Below, in pieces: positions 1 to 10,462 of a stretch of DNA of 64,000 bases. Numbering within the stretch: position 1 is the stretch's first letter; every line of letters begins with the position of its first letter. The position numbers were made by a program, and so were the translations under genes. Under the pieces are notes generated by a model. It did not search any database. It worked only from the letters and a program-made list of their open reading frames with translations, and had not been told where the DNA came from. The stretch comes from Agarophyton chilense (lineage: Eukaryota > Rhodophyta > Florideophyceae > Gracilariales > Gracilariaceae): contig JARGXX010000077.1 of NCBI GenBank assembly GCA_030374765.1, positions 558,001-622,000 on the forward strand. The letters run 5' to 3'.

Positions 1-560
1 CGGAAGTAAAAAAGAATGAATCTGCTACTGGTATTGTCGAAACCTACGGAGAAAAAGAAGCGCTTCTGGATGATCTGATTCAGAAAATTGACGAGAAAAA
101 TGAAGCTACGAAAGTGGAGAAGGAAGAATTGGGCAAAAAAGAAATGCAACTGATCGCCGCAGGAAAAAAAATACAAGATCAAGCTTTGAAGAGAAAAAAA
201 TGCGACATGTTAAACGATGAAAAAATGACTTCTTCTACATCAAGTGGCAAGAAACAAGCTCGACGTTCGGAAGCATCAAACTCAAATGATGAGATGACTA
301 GCCTTATTAAAGAACAATCGAAAGAGCGCCGTCAAATTGAACAGAAGAGATTTGAATTGGAGCAGGAACGATTGCAGGTAGAACTAGAGAGAAAATAAAA
401 GAAATTTGAAAGATTTGAGGCTTTTAAGGAAAAGAGCAACCGTATATTTACCCTAGAAGAAAAGAGGCTCGATATGGAAGAAGAAGAGCGCAATTTGGCG
501 CGTGCCGAACGACAGCGGATGATAGGACTCATGGAAGTTTTGACAAAGAAGCTTCAGTAA
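1..560 (+). pseudogene. C-terminal part of a Harbinger-type Myb/NAM-like partner protein (copy A)
   Basis: The frame is open from base 3 and runs into the left window edge, so the N-terminus is missing. It encodes a Lys/Glu-rich coiled coil ending in MIGLMEVLTKKLQ just before a TAA at about 560. One in-frame TAA (396-398) interrupts an otherwise continuous frame, so this copy is lightly broken. The same C-terminus (MLGLIEALTKKLQ) ends a reversed, more decayed copy at 8.7-9.2 kb beside a Harbinger transposase. The Arg/Ser/Lys-rich middle followed by a charged coiled coil resembles the NAM-associated or Myb-like accessory protein of PIF/Harbinger transposons. The shared family is seen directly. 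The Harbinger assignment is inferred from the neighbour of copy B. Confidence 0.5.
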
Positions 561-1302
561 CTTTCAGTTACTCCACGATCTGATGCAATAGTAAGTCGAC
601 TTAAATCCCTGCATCCTGCGACAGAAAAATATTTGCTTGCAAATTGGGCTTTGCGTCTCCACGCACCAAATGTTGAAATACAACTGGTGGGCACGTGTCA
701 AACTTCAACGTGCTTGCCAGCAAACACCGAAAACTTGGTGCAGGGTGATAACGCACATGTTTGAAATTCAAAGTTAAGATATACAACCAATCACTCGACC
801 CTAGCGCAAAAGGTGAACAGCGGTGAGGGAGGTGTTTTCAGTCGTCAGAATAAGGTTATTTGTTTAGCTAATTGACGAAAGAGAACGGGTTTCTCCAAAT
901 GAGAGAGTACAAGTTCTCCCGTGGTGTTGATAAGTGTGTTAAATACGACCATTTGCTATGTGAAGCAAATTATTGGAGGAGGTGTGAAAGAAACCATGCA
1001 CCTAGCATCAATACCACTGTACATCTCCATTCTGACAACTGCCACAAGTGAAAAAAAATGTGACTCTCCGTGAAAATATGGCTACGCGGTCGTGAACTAT
1101 CACGAGCCATAGAGTGAAAGAATGCGAGCTCAGTTGCAAAAAAAAGAAATTGTGGGTTTGTTCTGGAAATAATCGATATCAGAAAGAGAATGGGCGTCAT
1201 GCCTTCTTCGCAAGAGGCTCATTTGCCAGACATGCCAGAATGTAGTTCAAATGGTTTTGAGAAAAGGTAAAATCAGACCAACCCCTGGACCAAAAAGTCG
1301 GC
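561..1302. other. No gene recognised
   Basis: Only short, unconvincing frames lie here, between the Myb-like relic and the Ulp1 relic. The sequence is probably transposon-derived, but I see no terminal repeats or recognisable domain. Confidence 0.4.
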
Positions 1303-1720
1303 TTACATGCACAAAAATACCCCGCAGTCATCGAAGTTCGTCTGTTGCGTAACGACTACGTTATCTGCAAACCACTTCGTAGCCTTGAACTCATGTCCCT
1401 TGGTGGCTGCTTCATCACGGATCCATCGCAAAAGTTTTTCCCGAAATTCAGGAGATCCACATTTGCCCATAGAATCCAGGAGTGCGACGATCTTATTCTT
1501 GAAGTTATTTATTCCTAATATACAGTATGAATTGTGCTGGTTGATAGGTATCAGCATGAGATCGTATTGAAATACGTCGAATCTGCGAGTCCATCGCTTT
1601 ACCCGGGAATCGTTGTACTCAGTTACTCTTGTTCGAGGATTTAATTTGAACAAAAAGATATATATCCGTCGCTCGTCGTCGAACTTCGTCATGCAAAGAT
1701 TTTCCAGGTATGCAAGGCGT
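1303..1720 (-). pseudogene. Ulp1-like (C48) cysteine protease relic
   Basis: The minus strand encodes about 130 residues like the core of SUMO-type Ulp1 proteases: a WTRRFDVF stretch, then DLMLIPINQHNSYCILGINN (the strand around the catalytic His, where HW is usual but here NSYC), then LLDSMG, then QTNFDDCGVFLCM carrying the nucleophile region (QTN..DCGVF). The frame stops right after the catalytic Cys motif, and the N-terminal part is unreadable. The usual catalytic His appears to be replaced. Ulp1-like domains are often captured by DNA transposons, and this fragment sits among transposon relics, so I read it as a dead transposon passenger rather than a host deSUMOylase. Confidence 0.55.
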
Positions 1721-1761
1721 CACCACCAAAAGGGGGACGCGGCTAATCATCGTCGTCAAAA

Positions 1762-2507
1762 ATGGAAGAATTCGAACAAAAGGGTAGTCCACTTGCTGCT
1801 GTCCGTGCTTTTCTAGCACAGCAAGATGTTAGCTCTTCCGAAAATGAGGAACATCCCGAGAAGTATATTCCTCTTCCAGCACGGTAGGATACAGCCAATT
1901 CTCTGAATTCTCTCTCGTTCACAAACACATCGACTGACTTATATTTCGCCCACCTAGACTTGGAGTTGGGGCAAACCCCAATCAGGCGGTACACGCGATG
2001 ATCACGCCTGGACTAAGTGAGGCGAGCAGAAGACTGGGAAGTGCGCTAAGGAGGCAGGCACAAGCTGCCGGAAACGATGAAGCTGTCGTGGAGAGTAGCG
2101 AAGGTGAGGATACTGAATCCAGAGCAAGAGCAATTTCTACAACGCACGTGAGAGATCAGAACCCACAAGGTAAGGAGAAGGAAGCTATCGAAAAGAAATC
2201 TCATGCTGGGGGACAAAATCAAAAAAGCGAGCGAGCCGTAGATTTAAAAAGCGAGGAAAAGGACGACTCTGCTAGTGACGATGAATGGGGAGACGATGTG
2301 CTTCGGCGCATGGCTGGAGAACAGGATGTGAATTTTAAGAGTTGGTCTGAGGGTTTTGCTGAAGGAGAAAGCACAGGTGTAGAGTCAAATGGTTACACGA
2401 ACGGATTTCATGGGGAAAAGAAGTGCAACATAGATGTTGGGTTGAAGCGCAAGAAAAAGAAAATTAGGAATAGGCAGAAAAACGTGCGGCGTGACAAGCG
2501 AAAGTGA
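1762..2507 (+). CDS. Small Lys/Glu-rich nuclear-type protein, two exons
   Basis: Hand-built model: exon 1 is 1762-1883, a 74-nt intron (GTAGGA to CACCTAG) is 1884-1957, and exon 2 is 1958-2507, giving about 223 residues. The frame is kept across the splice, and upstream of the long exon-2 frame there is no good start, which supports exon 1. The N-terminus starts MEEFEQKGSPLAAVRAFLAQ. The splice falls inside PLPARLGVGANP. The middle is acidic and Ser-rich (a DDSASDDEWGDD stretch), and the C-terminus is a strongly basic tail (KRKKKKIRNRQK), a likely nuclear or nucleolar signal. I do not recognise the family. The acidic/basic layout suggests a ribosome-biogenesis or chromatin-associated protein, but that is only inference. 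Its start codon lies about 40 bp from the Ulp1 relic on the opposite strand. Confidence 0.6.
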
Positions 2508-3983
2508 CATGAACTTCCGGGCCACCTCACTGAAGATACTCTACGAGCTGGGCGAGTTCGTAAGACGGAAACTGGAAAGGTGCAGTTTCAAGTGTCTCAT
2601 ACTGGGTCGTATGTAAGAAAGTCCCCCCCCCTCCTCGTCGTCGAATTGAGATTCTATGTCGAAACTGTCGTAGTCACTATCAAAATGATTAATCATCGAA
2701 GCGTGTGAATCATGACAATTTTCTCGTTCATGACGACAGATTTATTGTTATGGAGACAAAGCGAATGACTTGGTCGCGTCATTGCACTTATATTGGCGGC
2801 AGGTGGTGCCGAAAAGATTGAACAACAAAGCGTTGCAAGCCCACGTGCCAAGGATAACGACGGGCCAGACGCTTTGAGCTGACAATGCTCTAAGCCGTTT
2901 TAAGGTACGAGACCGGTAAGTCTCGATGATATGTTCAGAAGGTTGTACGAAGGATAAAGGGATACTGTCCATAGACAAAACTTGTTATGAAGTAGTACTA
3001 CTCGATGGTGCAGGACGAAGATTTCTATTGCTGTCTAAATCTACGTATGGACACCCCCTTGCATGATAGTGTGCGCAGCCAGATACGCACTGGAAGAATA
3101 TTTTTCATGGACTAGTTACAACATCATGTTGGTTCTGCTTAGAGAGAAAACCCTCATGGGATGTGAATGGTGAGTTGCAGGCGCCACGAATTACGAAGAA
3201 TGGATTTAGATATTTTTGTCTACTACAGCTTTATGCCCCTATCTTTACCGTCCGACATTTGTTTACTGGTTGGAAACCATTTCTGCAAGCGCTCAAGCGC
3301 CATGTGGCCATCCCACAAAGCTTTTTCAAGCTCTTTCCCTGTGATGTTTCGCTTCTCCCAGATGTCTGCGGTAGTTTTTGGAGAAGATAACGGTATGGTG
3401 CGTTGGTTAGAAGTTAGTGTGCTGGTGTGGAAACAGAAAGTTACATGAGATCTAAGTTCACGGCTCTGATCAGAAAGGGGTGCGGTGTGGTCGGCTGCGG
3501 AGAGGCGGGTTAAAAGGAAAATTGCGGAGCGAACATGTTTATATAGCACGCACCTTCTCTAATGGCTAACGCCAGTGAATCCCTCTTCTTGCTAAGGTAG
3601 AAACGCACAGCGCGCAACAGCTCACGATACAAAGCCAAGACCTTTCTAGACGAGAGGGTCAGGGTGATTTTTGTCTCACCAATAGAACACGATAGTGCCG
3701 GTACTATGCCTTAAAGCGCAAAAAGACGTTACCAACGAGAATTGTGGAGGGGGTGGGATAACCAGCGTCAGCAACAAAGCATATGGTTTTAGAAGGCCAG
3801 ATGCAAGCGTTCCGACAGCGCAAACAAGTATGTTCCCCCCTCCCAACGCACGAACGCTGCCCGCGCCCCGCTTTGAGCACTTTTCTCATAGCTCCAAAAA
3901 TACAGTGTGCGCGATAACTTGAGACCCCCCACCCTCCCTGCGCGACTCCCACAGGGTCGCCAAGAGACGCACATGTTTCGCCG
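2508..3983. other. No gene recognised
   Basis: Frames on both strands are short. A minus-strand frame near 3223-3549 has a faintly Myb/SANT-like Trp and Leu spacing but is not assignable. The interval looks like old mobile or intergenic DNA. Confidence 0.4.
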
Positions 3984-4866
3984 GTGGAACTCGCGTCTGT
4001 GCCACCAATTGTTCCAAGTTATGCAACAGCACGCTCCGCACCAGCGCGTGCTGCTGTTCACTTCAACAATATTGCTTCCGCTACTTCTTTCCCACCCCTC
4101 CCCCAGCCCGAGCTACAACACTTCTCCCAGTCCCTACGATACTTCCGTCCCCTCCACCCCACCCCACCCCCTCCTCCTCAACATGGGCCTTTCAGACCAC
4201 GTCCACAATCTTCGCTCCAAGGCACGCTTTCCTCGAACATCTGCTGACTCCTAATCCACTTCAAACTCACAGCAGTGTGTCCCTGGTAAGACCGCTGCCC
4301 TCCAGGTGAACTCCGCCAACTTCCTGCTCGCCGCGTCCACCGGAAAGCTGGCGGCTGCTTCCTCCCCTGCCGACAAGCCTTCTAACAACCGTTTCTTCAC
4401 ACCCGATTCCCACCATGCCAGCCGCCACTTGCTCCGCCTGCGCCGTTCGCACGAGCGTATGTCCGGTCCGCGCACTAATCCTTCCCAACTATTTGCACCT
4501 CACAAATCACGAGCTCAAGACACTCTCCCAGATTGAACCCCCGATTAAGTCCCCGTTTTCGAAATTCGTTTCTCACGCCGTGGTGTTGGCAGCCAAAGAA
4601 TAATCAGTATCCTCGAGCACTCCTCACGCTCTCTCAACTTTTGCTTCCAGTCCTCGCAACCGGTTTCAGACGATACCTCGATCACTATTCCATCCAATTC
4701 ACCTTCGACCCAGATTCAAAACCAAGTCCAGTCCTTCGCGAAAACATTTCAGGATGCTGCTGGCACGGCCGCCAGCTCTCCCTCGCAGTCGGCCAGTGCC
4801 ATATCTTTCCAAACCAAAACTTCGCCAAAACGTGGACAAGCAGCGCGCTTCTTCCCTAGACCTTCA
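3984..4866 (+). other. Decayed Pro/Ser/Gln-rich coding-like tract
   Basis: Codon-like sequence rich in Pro, Ser, Gln and Ala moves between the three forward frames. It includes a Pro-rich stretch near 4080-4200 and a plausible frame near 4660-4863 reading like QNQVQSFAKTFQDAAGTAAS before a TAG. Several pyrimidine tracts followed by AG look like old splice acceptors. It may be the wreck of a low-complexity host protein, or the leader region of the pseudogene that follows. No domain is recognisable. Confidence 0.25.
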
Positions 4867-4937
4867 TTATAGAAACGTTCACGCCATCGCCGATCATCAC
4901 CATTCTCAAACAGTCATAAAAGATTCCTCCAAGGTGC

Positions 4938-5369
4938 TTTGTGGAAATCGTTCAAACCGCCTTTGGAGCCGCCGAAATCGCAGGAGTTATAATTTAGAAG
5001 TATTTCAGAAGCCTCATCGAAATATCGTACAAGCAAGATGAATCTCCAGTCACCATAGCCGAAAAGGTGGTCGAGTCCGCCATACGTGCCCTCATTATTC
5101 AACAGTTTCCACACCACGAAATCATTGGTGAAGAGCGTACAAATCATTCTACGCAGCTTCGCTCTGAATACCAATGGATCACCAACCCCATTGATGGCAC
5201 CAAAGCCTTTATGATGGGGCGCGCGACGTTTTCAACCCTCATTGCTGTTGAACGTCGTAGTGTGTCTTTGTTGGGCATTGTCGACCAACCCATAACTCAA
5301 GAACGTTGGGTTGGAATCAGTGATGAGCAGGCCGTGTTGAATGGTAAGCCGGTCAGAGCCAAAGAATAA
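4938..5369 (+). pseudogene. Histidinol-phosphatase / inositol-monophosphatase family pseudogene
   Basis: The reading starts FVEIVQTAFGAAEIAGVII, then shifts by one base near 4995 to KYFR.., continuing with QDESPVTIAEKVVESAIRAL, HHEIIGEER, QWITNPIDGTKAFMMG and GIVDQPITQERWVG. These are the diagnostic motifs of the HisN/IMPL2 branch of the inositol monophosphatase superfamily, which dephosphorylates histidinol phosphate using metal-binding acidic residues. The key motif is normally DPIDGT, but here the first Asp is Asn. The protein also stops after NGKPVRAKE, losing the C-terminal half that carries the remaining metal and substrate residues. The frameshift, truncation and ligand loss together indicate a dead duplicate of a host gene, so a functional copy should exist elsewhere. 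Confidence 0.75.
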
Positions 5370-5543
5370 AGAGTCCGCTATGGTGTGTTAGATGCGAGAA
5401 TAGAGAAAGAAAATGTTGGCCGAAGAAGAACGTTCACGGAACCAAATAGAAGAGGAGACTGTACCCTTTTTCCTCATCATCGATACGTCTAGGCATGATT
5501 CCGTCACAAGTATTCGTTCTCTCATTTCTTCATTATGAGATGA

Positions 5544-6602
5544 TCACAAATCACAATAATCACTAAAGCTTGGTGCTTCACACTCGAAATTGCTGCTCAA
5601 TTGGCCACCTTTATCCATGCAAGTCTTGACGTTTAGCAGTAATGCTGACGCAATGTAAAGAGGCGCAACCGGAAAGCGACGCACGCAAAGAAGACGAGAA
5701 ATGTCGTTACGCACCCACATTTGCTTTAAATCTTTGTAATTCCACTCCACAGACGTCCGTAGTGCATTCATCGAAGCATTATACGCCACAAGCTGTTGAT
5801 CCGAAGCGCATGTTCTTTCAAATGCAGTCTACAATCAAGGTCACAGAAAATATGCCGGATACGCATACAGATTATATTGCACCCCACCCAAATTCATAGA
5901 ATGTTCTATTAGGTATTCAATTCCGCTTTTCCTCAACAATGTAAGATCGTGTCTTCTTCCTACGTCAGGACCAAAACGATGAAATATGAGACCATCAGGT
6001 GTCAAAATGGTCCGACAATTCAAACAATGTCTTCGAATATGACCTGAGTAACATGCTCTCTGGTTTCTTCACATCCCACCAGGGCGACAGATCCTAATTT
6101 TTGTGCAATCGAGAAAACCAACACACCTATCGAGCATTCCTCCACGTCGTCGAATTGCTGCAGCATAGATGAATGCGCGGCCCGCCAGCAGCTGATACTG
6201 CAATTGTTTGATGAGTTTAACTTTTGATTCCACAAACCGCTCAACTGCTTCCCAAAAGATTTCACTTATGTGTGTGTATCGCATTCCAAAAACTGTTTCC
6301 ATATGATACCATGTATACGCAGATGATAATCTTTTCAGAACGATACAGCATGCTGTAACAGATTCAAAGTGATATTGATTGCGAATAGTGCCATTCATAT
6401 TACATCTAAAAGCGCCAGCAACACGCCCAATATCGTTTCGACAAAATCGGAAATCATGAAAGTATTGCTGATCAGAGCATATGTTAAAGTTAAATGTAAT
6501 ATGGTGGATGCGTAAGGCTCTCAATTCGAGGTTTGACATATCGTATTGAGGATCATAGAAACGGTTCCAAACCGTTAACATTACCGATGATTTCGCTTCC
6601 AC
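5544..6602 (-). pseudogene. PIF/Harbinger DDE transposase, decayed
   Basis: Reading on the minus strand, one frame carries WNRFYDPQ, DFRFCRNDIGRV, a conserved helix YTWYHMETVFGMRYTHISEI, GFLDCTKIRICRPGG (first catalytic Asp region), YSGHIRRHCLNCRTILTPDG, GPDVGRRHDLTLLRKSG (second Asp region), and the C-terminal SVEWNYKDLKQMW with a NVKTC segment. This is the DDE_Tnp_4 layout of Harbinger transposases. The frame is kept but broken by an in-frame TGA near 6066 and a cluster of stops near 5830-5843. No frameshift is needed in the part I followed. The N-terminus upstream of about 6602 is unclear. A Tc1 element sits immediately 5' of it, and the Myb-like partner relic lies beyond that on the same strand. 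Confidence 0.8.
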
Positions 6603-6750
6603 GCTTTGAGCAAGTCAGAAAAAAGTACGTCGGCGCCGGAGACGAACCCGAGCCCGCCCAATTGAATAATGTTCTTGACGAACCGTTGATCCTTCTCACA
6701 GAATGGAATCGTTTTTGTTCCGTGTTTGTCACACTTGGAACAGCAACATA

Positions 6751-8287
6751 CAGTGCGCGAAATCCAATTAAAGCCACCCCTCTTTTTGTTGATGCGCTCC
6801 ATTTCGCTCATGTTCCTCTCAACCTTTTCTCTAGTAACGCTTAAAAAGAGCAAATGAAACACTTTAGACGCCATTAATAAAACTTTTCTATTTATCTACA
6901 CTATCAATAAAACTATGTACAAAACGCACCCCCGAAATCTAATTAAAGTCCACTACAGTATTCTTTCCTTTGAACAAACGCGCGCGCATTTTGAATAAAA
7001 CAAAAGCTCTAACAACATTCTCCTCAACACTTTCTACAACTTTAAAGTCCAAGAACATAAAAATGGGCCGTGGAAAACCTTTAACGGATAAAGAAAAAGG
7101 TATGATACTTGCAGCTTCATTTCATTGCTGTTCTCAAAGAGAAATTGCTCAAACCATTGGACGCTCTCGCACTGTGGTCCAAAACTTCCTCAAAGATCCC
7201 GAAAACTACAACAAACGCTATAACGGCTCTAACAACAACAAAATGAGTTTGACGGCTAAGCGAGCTCTTCTTCGCTCGGCATCAAACTCTTCTAGCTCCG
7301 CGAGAGAACTTCATAAAGATCTTTCTCTCTCGGTTTCTGTAAGGCACATACAACAAGTGTCACATAATGATCCAAATTTAATCTATAAGAAGATGAAGAA
7401 AGTACCAATGATGACGAAAATACATAAAGAGAAAAGGTTTATTTGGGCTCGAGAGAAGATGACTTTTTCTATGACGAAATGGAAGAAACCCATTTTTTCC
7501 GATGAGAAGAAATTTAACCTAGATGGACCAGATGGATTTGCTCATTATTGGCATGATAAAAGGAAGAAAGAGATTAATTTTTCTAAACGACAAAATGGAG
7601 GGAACTCTGTGATGCTTTTTGGTGCTTGTTCCTACTATGGTTTAAGTAATCTGGTTGTTTGCGTCGGTAAAATGGATTCTATGAAGTACTGCAAGGTGTT
7701 GCAGAAAGAATTGCTTCCATTTTCGGCGGAAACGGTCGGAGAAAGTTTTATTTTTCAGCAAGACGGGGCTTCTATACATCGTTCAGTGTATACTACAAAG
7801 TGGTTGGCTGATCATAATGTTAATGTTTTACAGTGGCCAGCCAAATCACCTGACTTGAACATTATGGAAAACATTTGGGGGGTTTTAGCACGCCGCGTTT
7901 ATGCCAATCAGCGCCAATTTCAAGATTTTGGAACGCTTTTGGAATGTGTGACTAAATGTTGGAATAATTTGAGCGAAGAGTTTATTAAATCACTTTACAG
8001 CTCTATACAGGAGCGCTGTATTCAAGTGGTAGAGAAAAAGGGTGAAATGACTAAGTATTGAATGAAATAAATGTGCTTCTTTATTTTGGCCTTTATTTAG
8101 ATTTCGCTATCTTGTTCAGGATTTTGTAAAGTTCAGAAAACTGTGGGCTAGGTCTGGTTCTGCAAAGCTCTGAAACTAGTTTTTTAATGGTTTTCTAAGT
8201 ACTGACTACGGTAAAAGTCCCAGTTGCCGACTGTGGATGGCAGTAAGGAGGAATAGGGTGGTGGCTTTATCCAGATTTCGCGCACTG
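6751..8287 (+). mobile_element. Tc1/mariner element, apparently complete
   Basis: The left end (CAGTGCGCGAAATCC..) and the right end (..GGATTT-like arm ending CGCGCACTG) are inverted repeats of about 30 bp that differ at only a few positions. Both are flanked by TA (6749-6750 and 8288-8289), the target duplication typical of the superfamily. The 1.54 kb length, single uninterrupted transposase frame and clean ends indicate a young or recently active copy. It is inserted between the Harbinger transposase relic and its partner-gene relic. Confidence 0.9.
7063..8061 (+). CDS. Tc1-type transposase, DD34E, intact
   Basis: Uninterrupted 332-residue protein starting MGRGKPLTDKEKG, the usual Tc1 length. 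The first ~110 residues form the paired helix-turn-helix DNA-binding region (CSQREIAQTIGRSRTVVQNF). The catalytic domain shows FSDEKKFNLDGPDG (first Asp), FQQDGASIHRS (second Asp) and WPAKSPDLNIMENIWG (Glu). There are 34 residues between the second Asp and the Glu, the DD34E spacing. The frame is open further upstream but has no ATG before 7063. The protein cuts and pastes the element at TA sites. A truncated relative of the N-terminal domain occurs at 45.8 kb. Confidence 0.93.
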   Translation: MGRGKPLTDKEKGMILAASFHCCSQREIAQTIGRSRTVVQNFLKDPENYNKRYNGSNNNKMSLTAKRALLRSASNSSSSARELHKDLSLSVSVRHIQQVSHNDPNLIYKKMKKVPMMTKIHKEKRFIWAREKMTFSMTKWKKPIFSDEKKFNLDGPDGFAHYWHDKRKKEINFSKRQNGGNSVMLFGACSYYGLSNLVVCVGKMDSMKYCKVLQKELLPFSAETVGESFIFQQDGASIHRSVYTTKWLADHNVNVLQWPAKSPDLNIMENIWGVLARRVYANQRQFQDFGTLLECVTKCWNNLSEEFIKSLYSSIQERCIQVVEKKGEMTKY

Positions 8288-8430
8288 TAGCTCTAGATGC
8301 GAAGCGTATCAAGCCCTTAGTTGGTTTGCGTAAGGCACACCACTCATAATTCTCGTGGAAAATATAGTATTGTACGTGTGAAGCGTGGCTACGAAATTTC
8401 ACACGAGAATTGGTTTGGCGTAAATCCTCT

Positions 8431-8556
8431 GTTATGTTGAAAATCTCGTGCAGATTTCGGGGCACTCCCCCGCAAAATTGGTCCCTCGCCCTACGGCTCG
8501 GGCCACAATTTTTAGTGTGCCGTGCCCCGATATCTGAACTCCATTTTCAACATAAC
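8431..8556. repeat. 126-bp imperfect palindrome
   Basis: Arms of 35 bp (8431-8465 and 8522-8556) are complementary at about 30 positions, and the ~56-bp centre is itself partly self-complementary, so the whole piece can fold into one long hairpin. It lies between the Tc1 insertion and the Myb-like relic. It may be a foldback MITE or the internal hairpin of the Harbinger element. No target duplication is obvious. Confidence 0.7.
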
Positions 8557-8678
8557 TCCAATATATCCAACTGAACATCTTCAGCAGGTGAACAAATATA
8601 ACTTACTGTTACATAATGAATCGCGCTACGAAACCTTTCTTAATCTATTTTTGCCCGTTTTCATCACATTATCACAAA

Positions 8679-9235
8679 TCATTGGAGCTTTTTTGTCAAA
8701 GCTTCGATCAATCCAAGCATTAGAATTTTCTCTGCTCCACCAAAATCATGAGCTTCTTTCTCGATTTGAATTCGTTTTTCTTTTAGCTTCTTCCTCTCTG
8801 TTTTCTCCTTCTTCAAAGATTCGAATATTTGACACTCGTTTGCGTTTCTTTCACGTCCTATCTGCAACATCTTCCACTCGATTTCCACCCTTTTTCTTAT
8901 CGAATTCTTGACGCATTTTAGATTGTTCCAAAAGAAACATAGTCATTTTCTCGTCCGTAATCGAAGCTTCGGAGCTTCAAACACGTTTCCTGCCACTAGA
9001 TTTCGACACGTTTTGTTCCTCATCAATTTCGTTATGGCTATGTTTTCGCTTAGGAGCCTGAACTAGAATCTTTTCTCCAATGGAAATAAGCGCTTTCTCT
9101 TTGATAATTAACTATTCCTTCTCCAATCTTATGGATTCTTTTTTTTGTCTGCTACATTTTCTTCATGTTTTTCGGAGATACCCGTTGCGAATTTGTTGTG
9201 TTTTACCTCTCTTCGTCTCAGTTGCATCAAAAGTT
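8679..9235 (-). pseudogene. Harbinger-type Myb-like partner relic (copy B)
   Basis: The minus strand ends in MLGLIEALTKKLQ, matching copy A at the window start. Upstream pieces such as APKRKHSHNEIDEEQ and SSEASITDEKMT match copy A's Lys/Ser-rich middle (KRKKCDMLNDEKMT, RRSEASNSNDEMT), but in changing frames and with stops. It is clearly more decayed than copy A. With the transposase relic on the same strand it forms the two-gene complement of a Harbinger element that was later split by the Tc1 insertion. Confidence 0.6.
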
Positions 9236-10462
9236 TTAATCGATAGATAAGTGTTTTTTGAGAGGGTACATGCATACACAAAAACTATTTAGAAGAAACA
9301 AGTTTCAGAAAGTTGCAAGAAAATATTCAAATTAACTGTATGTTTGACCTCAGTAGGCGACTTGTGCATCTTCATCGCGAACTGCGCGGAGAAGAAAGAG
9401 GTCATACGCATTAGAGAAATGGAAGCGCTGGACATTACAGTTTCTTTTTATTTTTTTAAGCGGAGATTGTCGTTGTATACTAGACCCGTTATTTGTTTGC
9501 GGCGTGGAAGAGGGTGTTCTTTGTTTTTCTTTGGATATGTCTGAAGGCTTTTCAAGGGAGTCCATGAGGATATGTGGTACTCCCAAAGTGGGATGTAAAG
9601 TAGACTGAATAGACCGGACGGGCTAGGGAAACAAAATGTTATGAACGTAGAACGTACGGGGCTTTACTAAGCGCAGTGTAGACTTAGCAGACCGAGGGAA
9701 GATTCTCGATGCTCTATGTCCTCCGACCGAGGGAAAGACTTCACAGAATAAATACAAGTTCCCCGGGCTGTGGATGGCAAAGCGGCCGGGGGTGCTCAGA
9801 CTCCCGAGGCTGTGCACTATCCAGTAGGTTACGGCCAAGTGCTCAGGCACGTAACACTACAGTGTCTCATAAATCTGTACAGTCTTGAAGCGTATGCGCG
9901 GAGGCGCTACAGGATAGAAGCTGAGGCGGCCTTTTCATGTATCGATGTTGGTGCCAACAGCATACGACCACCTACTCCTATGAAGAAACGTTTCTACGAA
10001 TAATGGTAAGCAAATCTAGGGCAACTCGTACCCACGGAGAACAGGTGGGCATTCTGTCACCTCTGTCTTCTATAATTGCACGAGAAGCTGTTTAGGGTAA
10101 ATCCTCTAATCTCCCAATTCTATTTTAAACTTTCGGTTATTTTCCGCGGAGATTCTACATTTTTGCCCAAATTGGCGAAGATATTGGGCATGTGTCCAGC
10201 TTTTGATGACAAAGATGAAACATGCACACTGCTTGCAGAAGCAGATGAACACGTCGTGTTGTCGTGTAATATGAACCATGCCCTGAGAATCCTATCACGG
10301 AGCTTGCTCTGATTCTGCGAGTTGCTATTCATCCTCTACGTTGAAAAACAGCTTGAGGTGATGTTGTTGCTCACGTTCTTTTGCATTTTCGCGGATGAAA
10401 CACATTTTTCAGTTGTCTGCTGTCAATGAGCATCATTAAAGCAAACAAAATACAACGTCAAC
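9236..10462. other. Intergenic; no gene recognised
   Basis: Only short frames are seen on either strand. The last few hundred bases are presumably the promoter and leader of the Sel1 gene that starts at 10463. Confidence 0.4.

Noticed and set aside
3223-3549. 108-residue minus-strand frame with a faint Myb/SANT look (ADIWEK..LEKALW)
   Set aside because: Too short and uncertain, and no second helix or recognisable transposon context on that strand.
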